Positions 1 through 14,100 of a DNA stretch of 64,000 nt are shown one piece after another. A program made the translations under genes and the position numbers. The DNA is from Holothuria scabra. Taxonomy: Eukaryota; Echinodermata; Holothuroidea; Aspidochirotida; Holothuriidae. The notes under the pieces were generated by a model. That model was not told where the DNA came from and did not search any database. It saw only the letters and a list, made by a program, of their open reading frames with translations. The stretch's first letter is position 1, and the number at the start of each line of letters is the position of its first letter. The stretch is from positions 30,197,884-30,261,883 of the forward strand of contig CM074200.1 of NCBI GenBank assembly GCA_037179385.1. The letters run 5' to 3'.

Positions 1-144
1 TCTTCCCGCATTGCGGAACCACAGGACTCGTCCTCGGAAGATGACCTTCCCCTCCTGGGCACCACCATTACACAGGAGGCGTTTAGTAAAGCGGTAGAAG
101 TTATCAGGAAAACATTGGGGTTTCCCTTCACCCTTTCTATGTGA
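1..144 (+). CDS. Possible 3' end of an unidentified reading frame (47 codons plus stop)
   Basis: Frame 1 is open from the window edge to a TGA at 142-144. The peptide has an acidic serine-rich stretch (DSSSEDD) followed by LPLLG and a helical-looking segment around EAFSKAVEVIRKTLGF. Codon content is more GC-rich than the DNA just to the right, which becomes AT-rich non-coding. It could be the last exon of a + strand gene or the tail of a transposon protein; I do not recognise a family. It would lie inside the inferred downstream part of MED25, which favours a mobile-element origin. No poly-A signal is obvious directly after it. Confidence 0.3.
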   Translation, partial: SSRIAEPQDSSSEDDLPLLGTTITQEAFSKAVEVIRKTLGFPFTLSM

Positions 145-1480
145 TTAATCATCAACATTTTTAGAAATACACTTTAGTAAGATAGCTGCTGCAATAGAGT
201 ATGAAAATAATTAACTTCTTCATAGACTTTGCCCTTTTTGAAATCATGACACATTTAATCTTGTAAAATGAAATTGCAGCAGAGTACTGTAATTTCTTTT
301 TTTTTTTTTCCTGTGAGTCATAACTATCCATTCTGCAACAGGCTAAAGGAAGAAAAATCACTCTTCTTACATCGTTCTCCATGAATGAGTTGGCACCAGA
401 CTACTTGTATTCAGTATGTAACACTGCTGTGTTTCTTTAGAAGTCACAATGGAGGCTCTGATGACAATGACAGGCTACTAAAACTAGCAGCTAGCATATC
501 ATGGAATAAGACACTTACTGTGATGGGGTTTGAGGACATGCCAACATGAATATGTTAAAAACAATCCACCTATGAGTCAGTTAGGGAAAAACAATGCAGT
601 GGCGGGCTTAAAATTGTCTGAAAAAAAGAATAATAACTAGGAGATAAATAATAACTAGGAGATGTCGGTCTCAATTTCTGGGCCAAAGCAAACATGGGAG
701 ACACATCTAATATTTCTGTTGAGGTTGCTTCCCTGGAGAAAACTTTAAGTGAGACAAAGATGCATAAAAATGAATTAACATGAAAACCAGATTCAGTACC
801 TCCCTCTTTATACATAAACACTCTAAAATTTTACGAATGCAATGCGACAATTACACTAAGATGCTAGATGCTCTGAACAGTTAAGGTGCCACTCTACATG
901 CTTGCATGGAATAAAAGTGTGTAGAACCAAACAGCACTACTCCTAAGACAGATTTATTTTGCACACAAACTTTGTCTCCTACTCATGAAACTAAAATGAC
1001 ATAAATCATCTTTGCCAAAGAGTTTTTGCTTTTAAACTGAATAATGGTGTGAATATCAACTTTTTTAAGCAAGTGTTGGGTGGAGGTTTAGGAGGGGTGG
1101 TAGTTGGGGGGGGGGGGGGGGGGGGTGGCACAGGTTAAGGAGTCTGTGGCAACTGAAACCCTTTCTACATACTGTACATCAGCATGCTTTCCAAATGTGG
1201 TACCTGCCACAGCAGGTACAATACATGACTGAACCAAGGCTTGGATTAAAGGCCATATAACCAAGGCTTGGATTAAAGGCCATGAGCCGTAACCCCTTCC
1301 CCTTTTTTGAAGCAACAGCTAAATATCACAGTTTTCCTCTGGTTTCTCATCAAAGTATCTTCAAACATATTTTATGAACTGAACTTGCATATGCAAGGTA
1401 AACCAAGTAGTTGCTTCTCGTAATTTTCACATCTGAGGAGAAAAAATGTTGTCACATGACTCTGCACAGCCAATCATGGA
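145..1480. other. AT-rich non-coding stretch, probably MED25 intron
   Basis: No coding exon recognised. It contains a G homopolymer of about 19 bases at 1107-1125, and a short direct duplication at about 1230-1282 in which 'ccaaggcttggattaaagg' occurs twice. If MED25 continues leftward, as expected, this is intronic. Confidence 0.4.
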
Positions 1481-1483
1481 ACA

Positions 1484-1590
1484 GCAGGGATGAATTTTAG
1501 CGGTCGTCCGAGACGACCAAAATTTCTGCAGGACGACCAAAGTAACCACCTAAGGTTGTCCTTTGGACGACTAATTTTTACCTTTGGTAA
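1484..1590 (+). mobile_element. End fragment of a CAGGG-type DNA transposon with GGACGACC subterminal repeats
   Basis: The sequence begins CAGGGATGAATTTTAGC and then carries repeated GACGACC/GGTCGTCC words on both strands. This resembles the end of the complete small element at 25803-26168, which has GGTTGTCC subterminal repeats. No matching opposite terminus was found within the next 2 kb, so this is called a fragment. Confidence 0.4.
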
Positions 1591-1849
1591 TGTATATTGA
1601 GAAACAAAGCGTACAACAAACACTCCCATGCAACCAAAACATCTTAACATTTCATGAACTCGCATATCAAAACACATCTGTACCTTCACGAAAAGCACAC
1701 CAGAACAAAACAACCATGGAAACCATGGTACGCACAACGCCAAACAAGCAGCCTCGTGTACGATCATTGTTTCAGCTGAACTTTACAGAACGTGCTCATA
1801 CACATTCTCCGGGTTTCTGTTCAACATGCTGGCGCGAAAAGTTCTTGGA

Positions 1850-3400
1850 AAGGACTGTTCGCCTGTCTTTGTTGTTATGTAATCAGCATCGGGCCAATGA
1901 TTCCGTCCGTTATCGGTAAATAATTGGCAGCGGTAAAATATCGCCATTCAAGCGATCATTACCACCGATTATTTGCAACTTGAAAGTTGCTCTTAGTTGA
2001 GTTAAAATTCCTGTAAAAACTCAATCCTTTAACTTCCCGCCAAAACGGGATGCACTGATAATCACAAACGTATAAATTTTACCCCTGCCGTTTGATATTT
2101 TCCGCTATAACCCGGTAGTTTTACCTTAAATTAGAATTGCATTCAAGGTGTATTCCTTGCTGTCTGGTAGAAAGCGCCGCGTAAGTTGCTGTACAAACGG
2201 TTCTGCACAAAACACATAGAACAGACCATCTAGTTGCAGTGTTTTGCCGATTTTTCAAATCCCCAAGCTTTGTATACATATCTGTGCAAGTTTTGTACAC
2301 TTAGCATGTAGGATCTTGTGAAGTTCGGTGGTTATTATCTTGCATAAATTAAGCCATCCCCAGCATTCCTTCTGTAATGTTATTCACAGAAGGACTTGTG
2401 CAATGTTGTCATACGATTGTGCAATGTTGTCATACGACGTCATTGCAAACGAAAACAGTGATGCACGTGGTCTCGTGCAGCAAACTTCTTGGCCCACGCA
2501 TACACTAGACTTACGTGCGTGTCCTTTTTTACCGCCAAACAAGGTATCATGATTTGCTTGGTGACATCATATGCATAGGATCCATCGCAAAATTTAAATT
2601 GGCCCTTGCATCGTGATTGGTTCAATTTCGTTGATTGTAGCTAGCCAATCACAACTCGCGCCTTCGCCTATGTGATTTAGTGTGTGAAAATACTCGGTCT
2701 GGAGACAAGTTTTCCCGTTGAGTTTGTGTTACGACGATCGCACTTGTCATGCTTATATAGCCGGCTAGCGAAGCCGGGCGAGCCCCGTGCTAAATTCACC
2801 TAGAAACGGCATCTTAAATCTCTGCATACGTGGATTTTTCGGGGATCGGGCTAACGTGCATTTCAGTTGCACGTTCTTTTTAAACTAGACGTAAATTTTG
2901 GACAAAAACTGCTAACAATATACGGGGATATTTATATCCGGAAGGAACCATAAGATACGTTAATCGGGTGCGTTTGTTTTGCTGCCCAGAATTGCTAGAT
3001 TATCATGATTGCTCTAACACGTGTTCATTAAAGCGGGAGAGTAGCTATTAACGCAACAGCAAATGTTCCGACATGATTGGGGGATAAAAACAAACAAAGG
3101 GCATGTGACATCAGCCGCAAACAATTCAACTGTGTGAACAGTTGATTTGTATCTCTACTTTTGAAGTGAAAATATTACGTCTATACAAAAAAGATACTCC
3201 GTTCGTAAGGATTCCCAATATTTTCCACCCTGAACTGGTTACGGTAATACGATATACAAGATGCAAGGGGCTTTAGAGGCAAACATGTCACGGTGACTTC
3301 CCTCTTTCTAATAATCGGCATCGGACCGATAGTTTAATTAAATAATCGGTAAAAGGGTACTGTATTACCGATTATAGCATAATCGGTCAGACACTATTAA
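1850..3400 (-). mobile_element. Inverted copy of the ~1.5-kb transposon core also present at 18540-20165
   Basis: Read on the minus strand this tract matches 18540-20165 over most of its length: the TATATAAG tract near 2754, the words around 'ggtgaatttagcacgg', the 'cactaaatcacataggcg' stretch and the ATCGGCATCGGGCCGAT-type palindromes near both ends (about 1886 and 3315). There is no long reading frame inside. It is a non-autonomous element or element core. Termini like the CAGTGTTCTCACTA ends of the 18395-20422 copy are not seen here. Confidence 0.55.
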
Positions 3401-3419
3401 AGCTGAAACAAACAAGCTT

Positions 3420-4326
3420 TTAAAAAGGCATTTTGTTCAATAGACACTTCATGCTTTCGATTGTCAGATTTTGATTCAAAAGGAATGAGTTTCTACCGTT
3501 CAAGTTTATTATTAATGCACCATATTTTGACGGTTCAACTGCATGTCCTAATGTACGAATAAGGTGTCTAAAGATCACATTATTATTGTGTCTACCCAAC
3601 GCTGGGAAGATATTAGGAGAAAAAATGTCTTTTGTCCATCCTGGAGTAAGTGATGAATAAAATGTGGGGTGGGGGGCGGGGGGAGCAGCAATGATCAGGG
3701 AGGCCAGACTTCTATCGTCTCGGAGATTCCCCAACTGTTACTTCGGGTATTACTATCACTCAGTCCAAATTCTTGAAAATGGTGTATTGAACAGAAAGTT
3801 GCAGGGGCTCTGCATTGACTAGGCCCATTTAAGTGTATTGTATGCGGGTGTTCTCACTGTGTGTACGGTAGGTTTTTGTCTTTGTGTTTCTGTCTGTTAT
3901 GGTTTTCCCCTTTCATGTGTATTTTCAATAAAGTGCACGCTAGCTATAATGCAATGCAAATAGCAGCCAGTGCAACAAAAATAAAAGAATTGTCTTGAAA
4001 CCACAAAATGCATATTGCACAACTTTCTTCCTTTGGACTACCAATTTCAATTGCTTTAAAATCATCCCTGAACAGGACACTCTTCTGCTGAGCACTTCCG
4101 AGTTCAAGTTAGGGTGACTGCTCTTGCCCTTTTGCCTCAAATTTAAAAGAAGAATTGTGTTTGTACATTGATCTAGTAAAATGCTCAAGAAATGTCCAGT
4201 TACAAACATACTGCAGCAGTGTGATTTCATTCTATGAAATTGAACACAAAGGCAGAAGTTGCTGTAAGGAGTTACCCTTTTCTCCTTGTGTACTTCAAAT
4301 TTTTGAAGAACGTTTGCTCTAATGAG
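3420..4326. other. No recognised gene; one unassigned minus-strand open frame
   Basis: A minus-strand frame of about 104 codons covers 3420-3734. It has no recognisable motif and no clear splice context. The remainder is AT-rich and contains an AATAAA at about 3927 with no gene attached. Nothing else identified. Confidence 0.3.
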
Positions 4327-4445
4327 GTTAAGTTAGATGGAGTTTTATAGCCTAGTTTCCAACCAGTTAGTTCAAGTTGGGCCGTCCACTGCCTCTATTC
4401 CAGTTGAGGCTCACTGGCTTGTTTTCCTCTCATGAGTTATTTAGC
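4327..4445 (-). repeat. Partial SINE (3' body only)
   Basis: It matches the non-tRNA body of the SINE copies at 4757-4985, 47895-48140 and 56240-56520. Shared words are the 'tttccaacca' stretch, 'ttcaagttggg' and 'ggctcactggcttgttttcc'. The tRNA-like head is missing. Confidence 0.55.
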
Positions 4446-4756
4446 TTACACATGGGTTCCAGTATCAAATGTCATCTGACAAAAAGGAATCATGAGTCAA
4501 AAAAAAAAAAACAGAAAGCAATTTGGTGTTTCTTGCAGAGATAAGTCTTGAATGAATTTTGCAAACATTACTATCAGTCACTACAAGCTGTACTTCTCAG
4601 CTCATTGTCAAGTAAAAGCAAGATCAAATATTGTACCACTACCATACCATACATATGGTACCATATCAAATTGCAAAAATTTTCCAAAGTAGAGGGGTAC
4701 CTTTTCTAAGATTCTCAAGACCTCTCCCCACACTACCAATTCAGAATGTCACATTG

Positions 4757-4985
4757 GTTAGTTTGTTAGACAGAGTTTTATCACTCAGTTTCTAACCGAT
4801 TGAATTCAGTCAGGCTCAGTGGCCACAACCTTTTTTCAAGTTATGGCTCACTAGCTTGTTCCCCCTACTGAGCACCAAGCACAATAGCATCAGGTTTTTG
4901 TATGACCCAGCCAGGAATTGAACTAAAAACCCTTCTGGCTGCATGTCACATGCTCTAACATTTGATAATACAGTCAGTCACATTT
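4757..4985 (-). repeat. tRNA-derived SINE copy
   Basis: On the minus strand the head at about 4900-4985 carries an RNA polymerase III B-box-like GTTCAATTCC (plus positions 4914-4923) followed by CTGGCTGGGTCATAC. The body (ending near 4757) matches the other copies, with words such as 'gcttggtgctcag'. The A box is too decayed to call. It lies within MED25, just downstream of exon 4. Confidence 0.6.
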
Positions 4986-5061
4986 GAGAAATGGCCTAGC
5001 TAAATCACTGCTGTACATCACTGGACTCACCATCAAGTCAATTTTAAAAACACACACTCAC

Positions 5062-5160
5062 CCATTTTCAGTAATTGCCTCTATATCATCAAATATTTGC
5101 AGAGCATTGGCTAACCCTTCTCCCAATAAACTCTTGCTTTCTCCTCCTCCTCCAACAAAT
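5062..5160 (-). CDS. MED25: MED25 coding exon 4
   Basis: The exon is 99 nt, with acceptor CTCAACAG and donor GG|GTGAGTG. It encodes the glycine-rich GGGGES loop and the following helix (LGEGLANALQIFDD). It begins by completing an Arg codon split with exon 3 and ends in phase 2. Confidence 0.88.
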
Positions 5161-8100
5161 CTGTTGAGAAGGAAAAAAAAATTATCACAAACTTAAATCC
5201 CCCTATTACTCTTATACTGTAGTGTGGAAGAGTTTCACAAGAAAAGTAGGTTTGCATGCTAAGTTTACGGACTACTATAAAATTACATTTCCTATGTGAC
5301 TGGAGTTGAAAGTAAATACAGGTGGGATTGTGATGTATAATACTGTACCTTTAAAAGCAAAGTACTGTAGACTTCAAACCCAATGAGTCTTTGCACTATA
5401 CAGTATCTGATTTTTAGCCCATTAGTTCCTTGTTAGTGAAAATATTAGACCTACTGTATAAACATAAACATCTCAACAAAATAAACATGATTCCTAGTTA
5501 CTAGTCAGTGAAAACCTACTTTCAAATGGTTAGGCAACACTGAATACTATTGCTTGCTTTACTACGTAGGCTTACTTTTCCAGTCTTACTCCAAAAGGTA
5601 CAGTAAAGGAATAAGTTTATGAATGAATAGGGTGGGAGTTAATGGGTTTAAAAGGTAAAAATTCTTTAATAACCCAAGAAGGCTGCAAAGGAGCTTAGAT
5701 GCTACCATGCATGGTAATTTGCATTTACAGTATGGGGGTATGAAACCTGCATTCAAGAGAGCCTGAGAGAGTATATTTCAGTCTTTTGTAACTTGATGAC
5801 AATTACTTTGGATTTTAAAAGCCTTTGAGAAGCACTTCTAACCATCAAAGTGCAATCTAAAGCAATCTAAAGGAAAATTATTGCCACCATAAACTGTCAT
5901 CACTAGCAATCCATGTTGGATAAAATATCGCATCCTAAAAAGACATAATAAGATAATTTTCTTTCCTAATGTTAACAGTATGTCACAGTTTCCTATAAGA
6001 AATTAAACATTGGGTTAATACACTCAGAATGAGAAAATTTGAACCTTTGGAAATTTTAGTTTTGTGGCTGGGTACACTCATCAAATGTAGAAAAAATTAC
6101 ACATCTTTTTTTGTACTTTCCCCAGAAATATCAGCACATCCAATTGACAAGCCATTGCATCAAAATCCCATCATTGCAGCTTTGAGGAAACACTGCAGTA
6201 CTGCGAAGTACATATAACAATACCCCTACAGTACCCAACTTCACTTCCCATTGGGCAGCCTCTTGTGGTCCACTAGTTGGAAACTTACCATGGCCTATCC
6301 AATATATGACAAGAGGGATAGGCCTGACTAAATCTTGAAAACTGGCCAAAGTATTTCACTGTCAAAGTATAATTTTAGAACATGACTTTTACTTAGGTGG
6401 TCTGATTCACTTGAACAACAATGTAGGATACTCAATCTTGGGTCACTTCACAAACAATTCATGAAACTAATCCTCCTGCCCCCACTCTCCTGCCCCACCA
6501 CAACTCCCAGCCCAACTCCCACCCCATCCAAGAAAATCAAATTTTTCATCAAATATATGGTAAATGCTGTTAAGTAGTTCACCTTATCACTTACAACTTA
6601 CCAAAAACACCTGAAAACCCACTGTAAGAATATATAAGTAAAATCTAACTTCCCCATCTGAATAACTTTATAAAAGAAAACCTGGGAATCCCCATGACAA
6701 TGCAAACAGACTCAAAATACTCTACAAGGGAAAAAAAATAGGAAGGCATTTCATAATTTGATATTTCAAGATGGGGAACTTACCGTATTTCATCCATAGA
6801 TCGCAGCACTTCCCATGCGTTGCTGGTAGGGTAGTAACAAAAGACGGTCTGTGATGGCATATAATCAATGCTATTGTATACCACCAGACTAAACACTTTG
6901 TTGCTATACTGCTGAAAAAGAAAAAATATGGCAGTTTGCTCCGAAAGTGCAGAAGACTCAAAAAACTCCAGTTCGATTGTTTGTCTACAGTACAATCTTT
7001 TATTTTGTAATTTTATTAAATTTTTGCAACTTTTCTTTATTTTTGCCTGAAGTGGAAGGTGGGAAAAGTTTTTAGCATGTGAACTCTGATAATACATAAT
7101 GAACTACTGTACTGTTTGCAGACTATCTTTAATGGCAAATGTGTACTATATGGCATGCTTGAAAACTTAACACCCATTTCAAAAGTTGCTCCTACTGTGA
7201 GTCAAATATCATCATGAGAAACATCATCAGAACCAATTATGGGCTTTTTTAAGTGTTTCCCACAAGTCCTAAAGATTGATATTTGATGGCAATCTATATC
7301 AGATCAAATTACTGTTAAAGGTGATATATCACTCTGACATGTACCAGGTCTAGTGTAGTCCCCCTTTTTGCAGTAGGCATATTCTTTCACAAAATTTAGT
7401 TGATTTAGTTGTTACTGTAGTTGTAATACCGTACCATGTTGGTTGTAGAGCCTTTAATACTGACCTTCTCTTGCTACTGTACCAAATTTTCAGCAGTTAT
7501 TGCTCACTAAAGCAGCAACAGTAAATGGACCAGAGGTTGGGTACTTAAATAGGAAACTGCCCCTTTTCCCTAAAAATTGAGGTACTGTAGCTCATATTTC
7601 AGAAAAGGGAAAATTTTACCTCAAGTGTACAGTAGGGACTGTACAGATGGGACTGTACAGATGATATTAAAGCTTGCATTCAACTACAGTAATGCAGTAG
7701 AGTGCAATAATGGTTTTTGAAAGTTGAGGCCTAATTCCATGATCACTTTCGAAATGAAATGACTGCTAAGGTATGTGATATGAACCAATTAAGACCTAAT
7801 TTTACACTCCAGAGGTCATCTCCAGTATTCTAGTCAGTTTACAATTACTGATGTCGTGGCATATAGTTTATACACATTCAACTTCCTCACTGTCATCACA
7901 TAAAATAATTTAGCAACCTCTAAATCTACAGTATCTCAAATTTGGTGACTTTTGGAATTGTTGGTTGATTTGTTTTTCTTTTTTACTTTTTTGGTTAGTT
8001 AGTTAGTTAGTTAGATGGGGTTTCACGACACACCAACACAAATGTGTTATATAGTGTCATTAAGTTAGACATAGCTACGATGCTGGGGGAAAACTACATA

Positions 8101-11100
8101 AAAAGAAAAGGTAAAAAGGACAGAACAGGTGGTCAATTCCTACTAAAAGGATGGCAAGGCGGGAGTCATGTCATAAATTTCTGTAAAGTTTACTTTCCTT
8201 GAGAAAGCCAAGAATAAGGGAGGAATCGGTTTGTTCAAACAAGGTTTTTAGGTCGTTTTACTTTTTTACTTTTTTGAAAAAAAAAATAATTTAAATTAGT
8301 GATGAACTATAAATAAAATAAATCAAGTTACAGCACATTTCATTGACTTTTATTAATGATTTTTTCAATTGAAATCATAAATTTAATCAACATGATTGAA
8401 ATCAAACAAACCTGATGACTTTACCTTGAATGAAATTTAGTTTTTAACATAGCATCATTCTATTCGGATGCTAATGATGATATGTAAATTAGTGGTGTTC
8501 CAAAAGCATTCACACAGCAGACTGCTCACACACTGAGCTGTGCAGATCCATGTGGTCTTGGGCAAGTCGTACTCAGGACAGGTTCACTTCTGCACATACT
8601 GCAGCTTTGTTATGGAAGCATGTTAACAGACCTGTGTTTTCTTTTTCTATCTATTTACTTTCTTTTCTTTGTTCTGTCAATTGGAAGAAGCTGAAACTTA
8701 ACAGTTTGAGGGACTTCTTTTTTTAAATTGGCTGCAAACCATCTAGTTTAATGTGACATAGCAGAGCCAACAGTGTTTTTCCAGTTTTGCTAGGTCACTG
8801 CCTGTACTCATTTAAAAAGTGTTCTTTTACTGTCTGAGGAAGGTCTGTTTGTTACCCTTAAAACATACAGTTGTATTTGTTTAAGAGATCATCAATTCAA
8901 AATGACAATTGTTTTAGTACAGCAGTGGTGGTTTTTCCAGGAATAAATGGAGATGATTCATGGAGCTGAACATGCTTGGTGACATAACTGACAATTCAAT
9001 GAGTGCTTTGCACCAACTACTGGTACAGTAATGTTCCAGTGGTGGCGCCTCTGTGATCTGTAGGTCTCCACAATCCAACCTGTCATGAGACCTCGAAGGG
9101 AAAGGGGAAAGGGTCTGCGGGACTAAGGAACAGTAAGTTAAGAAAAAAACGACACTTAGCTAAGTTCATGGACAGAAAAACACTGAAAGCTGACAAAATC
9201 CGGCCTCACAATAACCTCCGAAGTAGCGAAGACTAATGTGAAAGGGTAACAAGGATGATCGTCTAGTTGCTCAGGGCGAAGTGAGGGTGTGGTACTAGAA
9301 CTTCTCCAAGCAGTGCGCGGAGCCCGGGAAATATGCAATTTAGATGTAGCAAGGGGTAAGTATATGTCAGTGATGTGAATCCAACATTTCACAAACAGTG
9401 AAAACAAAAAGTGGTTGTATCCACCCCTAATTTAGAATGATAAAAGAGCCTGATTCAAGCAATCATGATGCCTTGTGTAAACATTGAGCTTCATGAGACC
9501 CAAAAATTCATTAGTTACTGTACAGTACATACAACCACCATGTTGTACCTTACCTGGCCAGAATAGCTGCTCTCTTCAAGAGGTCCTCCATTGAAATATC
9601 TGGAGATGGAGACAAAAGTGTGAAGGTCCTTTTAAATATACAGTAAAAGTTTGTAATTAAACAAAATACTATATAATTTCTTCAGCAACATGTTGTGTTA
9701 CTCATATGGTGTTCATGTTGCCACCCAAAAAGCAAAAGTTAAATAAATAAATGTACACAGGACTGAATAACACCCTGCTTTAGGAGGAAATTACAATATA
9801 CTGTACAATCACCTCAATCTACAGAAATGCAGGTGACATTCCTACAGTACTTCATGATTGGTTTTTGAGAGTCATGTGACAATCTTTGTTCTCCTCAAAT
9901 GTGAAATTTACTAGCAGTCACTGTACCTGTATGCACTAGTTATACTGTAAGTGCATGGAAAAATGTCATTAAAAATAATTTAAAGAGAAATATGAAGAAA
10001 ATTGTGAGACTTAGGTATTGCTTCATAATACAGAAAGTTTGGGGAGACTGCTCTTGCTCTTTTTAAGTGCAACAAACTCGATACTACAAGTGCTGAGAAA
10101 GACAATGGTTGTGTACTGTAAAATTGCTTCCTGGAAAGCAAACAAAGACAAGCTACTGTACTATACTGTCTTGTATAGTGTCTATTACAGTGCAACATAC
10201 AGTATGTGTGTGCACTGACATTCCTTTGAAGCAATACAGAATTGATCTAGCATCATTCCAGTATTAATGTCAGTGTGCTGAAGCTTCAAACATACAGCTA
10301 GGTATCAAGCACTTGAATAAGTCAGTTCAAAGTTGGTATGAGAGAGTGCTACGATTATATTGTACAGTATCTTTATTTCTAATGTAAATGACCTGAGGTG
10401 ATTGACTGTACAGTACAGCAGTCATCCACTACTCATGATGAAACATTCCTTCTTACTTTTTGTTACATCAGCTTTCTCTGCCTCATTTCCTCTTATAGTC
10501 TCAGGGAAGAAATAAAGCTTACTACACATACAACACTTCATCTACTGTAGTCATATTTCATATCTGATTAATTGTTTGACAGTAACAGATTCTTTAAAAT
10601 ACAAAAAAGTTAGGTAACATTTGGGGTTAGCTAACAGGCCATTCAAGAATGTGTACATTGCTTTTTATGCAAAGTGAACACAATGAAAGCATAGCTGATT
10701 TGATGGCACAGATGCATGTAACAAACTCAGATCTACACCAGTTACAGTACACCCCACACTGCCTTTGATCTACTGGGGTGTCTATGTTGTTTTTTCAAGA
10801 AACAATGTTACAGCATGCTGTATCTAATACAGTATGTGCACTGTAAACCGCTACTTATATGTAGTATTGGCTCATTGCAGGAGAGCTTCAACAGTCTTCT
10901 ACCCTTATAGCCTTTGACAATTTAGAGCAAAACAGGAACTTTTAACTGGAAGTACAGTACCTACCTATCTGAGGTGAAATCTTATCTGAAGATTGGGTAA
11001 ACAAACTGTTATAAAAGAATTTCTATCTGTTAGAAATCTTGAAAAGAAGGCTTCCTAGTCCATATTGCAAATTATGAAAATTAATAATTCTGTGTCTTTC

Positions 11101-14100
11101 TGTAAAACAGATGCAATAATTTTCCTTTCCTACACATTAGGAACAATTTAGTGCTAGTTCTACAGTAATGTTTTAGCTGAAAGATTTAACCATGCAGCTC
11201 TCTGCATACATGTAACTAGTTCTGTAATTCCGAAGTACTGTACAGTGTACTGCACCAACAGTATTTAAAGGTATCTAATGTACAGTGAGTACTGTACTTT
11301 TATTATAACCTTTTACATGGAAGTGAACAAGCTTGTACAGTACAGTAACTTTATAAACCTTTTAACAATGGTTTATCTTTTCGAGTTTTACCACTGGTAC
11401 ATTTTTATACAGTGAAGACCTATGGTATTGTATCTGCTGCACAGTAGGGTTGACCATACTGTTCATTTGGATTTTCCCTGACTTGCCCCATATTATAATT
11501 TGTTTTTCTTGAGAGATCATAAAGTGAACAGTACTGTACCTGTAGGTACAGTACTGTCCAGTAGAGTTGGGTGCTACCTTCACGGTAAAAATATTGGTAC
11601 CAGTATTGTAAAACACACAGAACCTGTACTGAGGCAGAACAGGTTCTCAACTCTCGAATAGGGAAGTCAGGTGGGAAGCCACACAAGGCCCCCGTGTTAT
11701 CCTGCACATTAATGCATCTGGGTGTTTGAGTGAGTTAATTACCATGCAGGAACCTAGAGCTCTGTTCTGACTTTATTCACCACATTTCTCTACAGTCATG
11801 CACTGTGGTGTATATTCCTAATTAATACTCCGGTATTCCATCTCAACCTATATAGTAACCAAAATATATGTGTCATTCTTCAATACTGGGTAATGAAAGT
11901 GTGACATGCATGTACAGTACCCAAAGCTACAATTCATCAAATAATTTTGAAAAGTATCTTATCACCTTCCAAATATCATGTTTTAACTGAGTATCAAATA
12001 GGAAGATACAGTAGTTGAGTAATAATTGACTGTGATATTTCAGAGAGTAGGTCATTCATCTACATGTGTGACATATGTAACATGGTGTCCACTTGCATGC
12101 TTGTAATTGAGTATGATAAAACAAGAAAATTAGATATTTGTGTGCTATCATATTTTTCTTGCCTATCTGAGTTACATAAATGCCCAAAAAGTGTATATTG
12201 TATGAAAAGGCGTCGAAAACACAATGTTGGAAAAGTGGGCACCGTTACGTACGTCATAATGCTGCTAAATTTGTTCTTAAAACACCAAAAATGTGCATTT
12301 ACTGGATTGAACCAGAATGTATTACCAGTTACCACACTGTTGACTATTTTTGCACAGATTAAGTGATGTAGTATACAGTATTCTTGGTGTCTGGAAAGAG
12401 TCAGCCTAAGTCAGGTGTTTGTAATACAGAGTTTTGACTAAAATTTTGACGTACTTTATGTAACAGTGTCCACACCCAAAATTTGAAATTTTCAAATCCT
12501 TCATTCTTCAGTAAAAAATAATATTATATTACTCAAATTTCTGAAGTTGTTAATAATAGCAGTGTCACAAAGAGCCTAATATTCTACGTATCTCAAACTA
12601 ACATTTTGGTGAAATTTGATTTTTATGAGACATACGTTACAGCTAGGACACCAAGGGGGTGGACACAAAGTCTGTATTCACATACATTGGCTCTCTTGGT
12701 GAACATTGCCACAAATGGCAATAATTACTTAAAAATTAATTGAAAGACAATCTTATGGGCTATTGTGATATACCTGTGTACAGTATACAGTACAACTAGA
12801 AATTTCTTGTGTGGCTGTATGGCTGCAGTAGCATTGTGACATATGAACTGGGTGGAAGGACACCAATGTTAAATACGTCACAAATCCAATTTTTGTGTCC
12901 TCATATTTCTGTACAGATATGTGCAAGCCCATGTGGATATGAACTGCCGGTGCCTAGGTCTTGACAAACAAACCTCTAGTAAATCTCTAAGTTCTTGCAG
13001 TTTTCAGTTCTCAGAGTTGTGTGACGTAACAGGGTGGACACCAAAAGTTACATACGTAACACTCCTTTTGTGTAGCTCATGGGTAATAATTCCCGAAATA
13101 TTTGTCCCCATGCTATGTCACATTTAATGAAGTGATGTGATCCACTTCATATGACATACATTATGAGGAGATCTAACCCTTGTTCTGCATCTGATAGTCT
13201 TTTGTAAAACAATAATTGTATTTTTATGTCACATTTTGGTGTCCACTTTTTGGCCATTTTTCAACTATTATCAGCTCTCAGAAAAATACTAGGGGTGGTA
13301 TGATAGCAATGTTATCTTATGTATCTCTGTGCTGGGTGAGGTCTATGAAAATACATCAGTTACAGACTTCCACCCTCAAGAGGCTGAATAGGTGCTCTAT
13401 ATATTTGTCCAGTGCTGTGAATCTCTCCAGTACTGGAGAATACTGTAGCACATATACAGTACATCCATTTCTACTTAGATTGACTCCAACATTGTAAAAC
13501 AACCTTCACCTTAACTTTTGAAAATGTACATCTAGCTAGACCAACGTTTCTAATCCCGCCCAGAAACAAACACCGGACTGGTCCAGATGCATTGGCTTCT
13601 ACTGTACAGTACCACAAAAGTACTACCATACAGTACCTCTTACAGTATACTGTAGTATCTCAATGCTTCTGCTGCACAAATAATATTGCAGGTTAATTTC
13701 ACGATTCCTGGAAAACTTACTGTGTCTTACACAGACCAGATTAAATAGCAAATTATGTTCATTGTAACATGCCGCTGTTTTATGTTTGTAGGACGTTTTA
13801 TTAGTTGTGCATGCATTTCAGGCATCCATACTTTTTTCTGCCAAAGAAAGATTCCAATCTCAAAATTCACGATTTTCACTGCACATGCAGACAACTGTGT
13901 GTATTTACATGTATGTGAACAACAACATTAACTAGCACTGGGCACATACTGCACAAGTACTGTACATGTGAACGATACAGCGTGCAAACCATCGACTGTA
14001 CAGCAGGACTACGAAGCTTCCCAAAGTTGAAAAATTGCTTTGCAAGTTGTGACTATAGAACAATTTTGAAAACAGGAACCTTGAGTTTTGATTATATTGA

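Larger units (their letters stand above)
6912..9553 (-). other. MED25 intron 2
   Basis: Contains a TTAG microsatellite at about 7993-8013 and a dispersed repeat at 8015-8235. The rest is AT-rich unique-looking sequence with no recognised exon. Confidence 0.6.

Noticed and set aside
9156..9407. Exon candidate between MED25 exons 2 and 3
   Set aside because: Exons 2 and 3 already join in phase and MED25 has no extra segment at this point; no motif in the frame.
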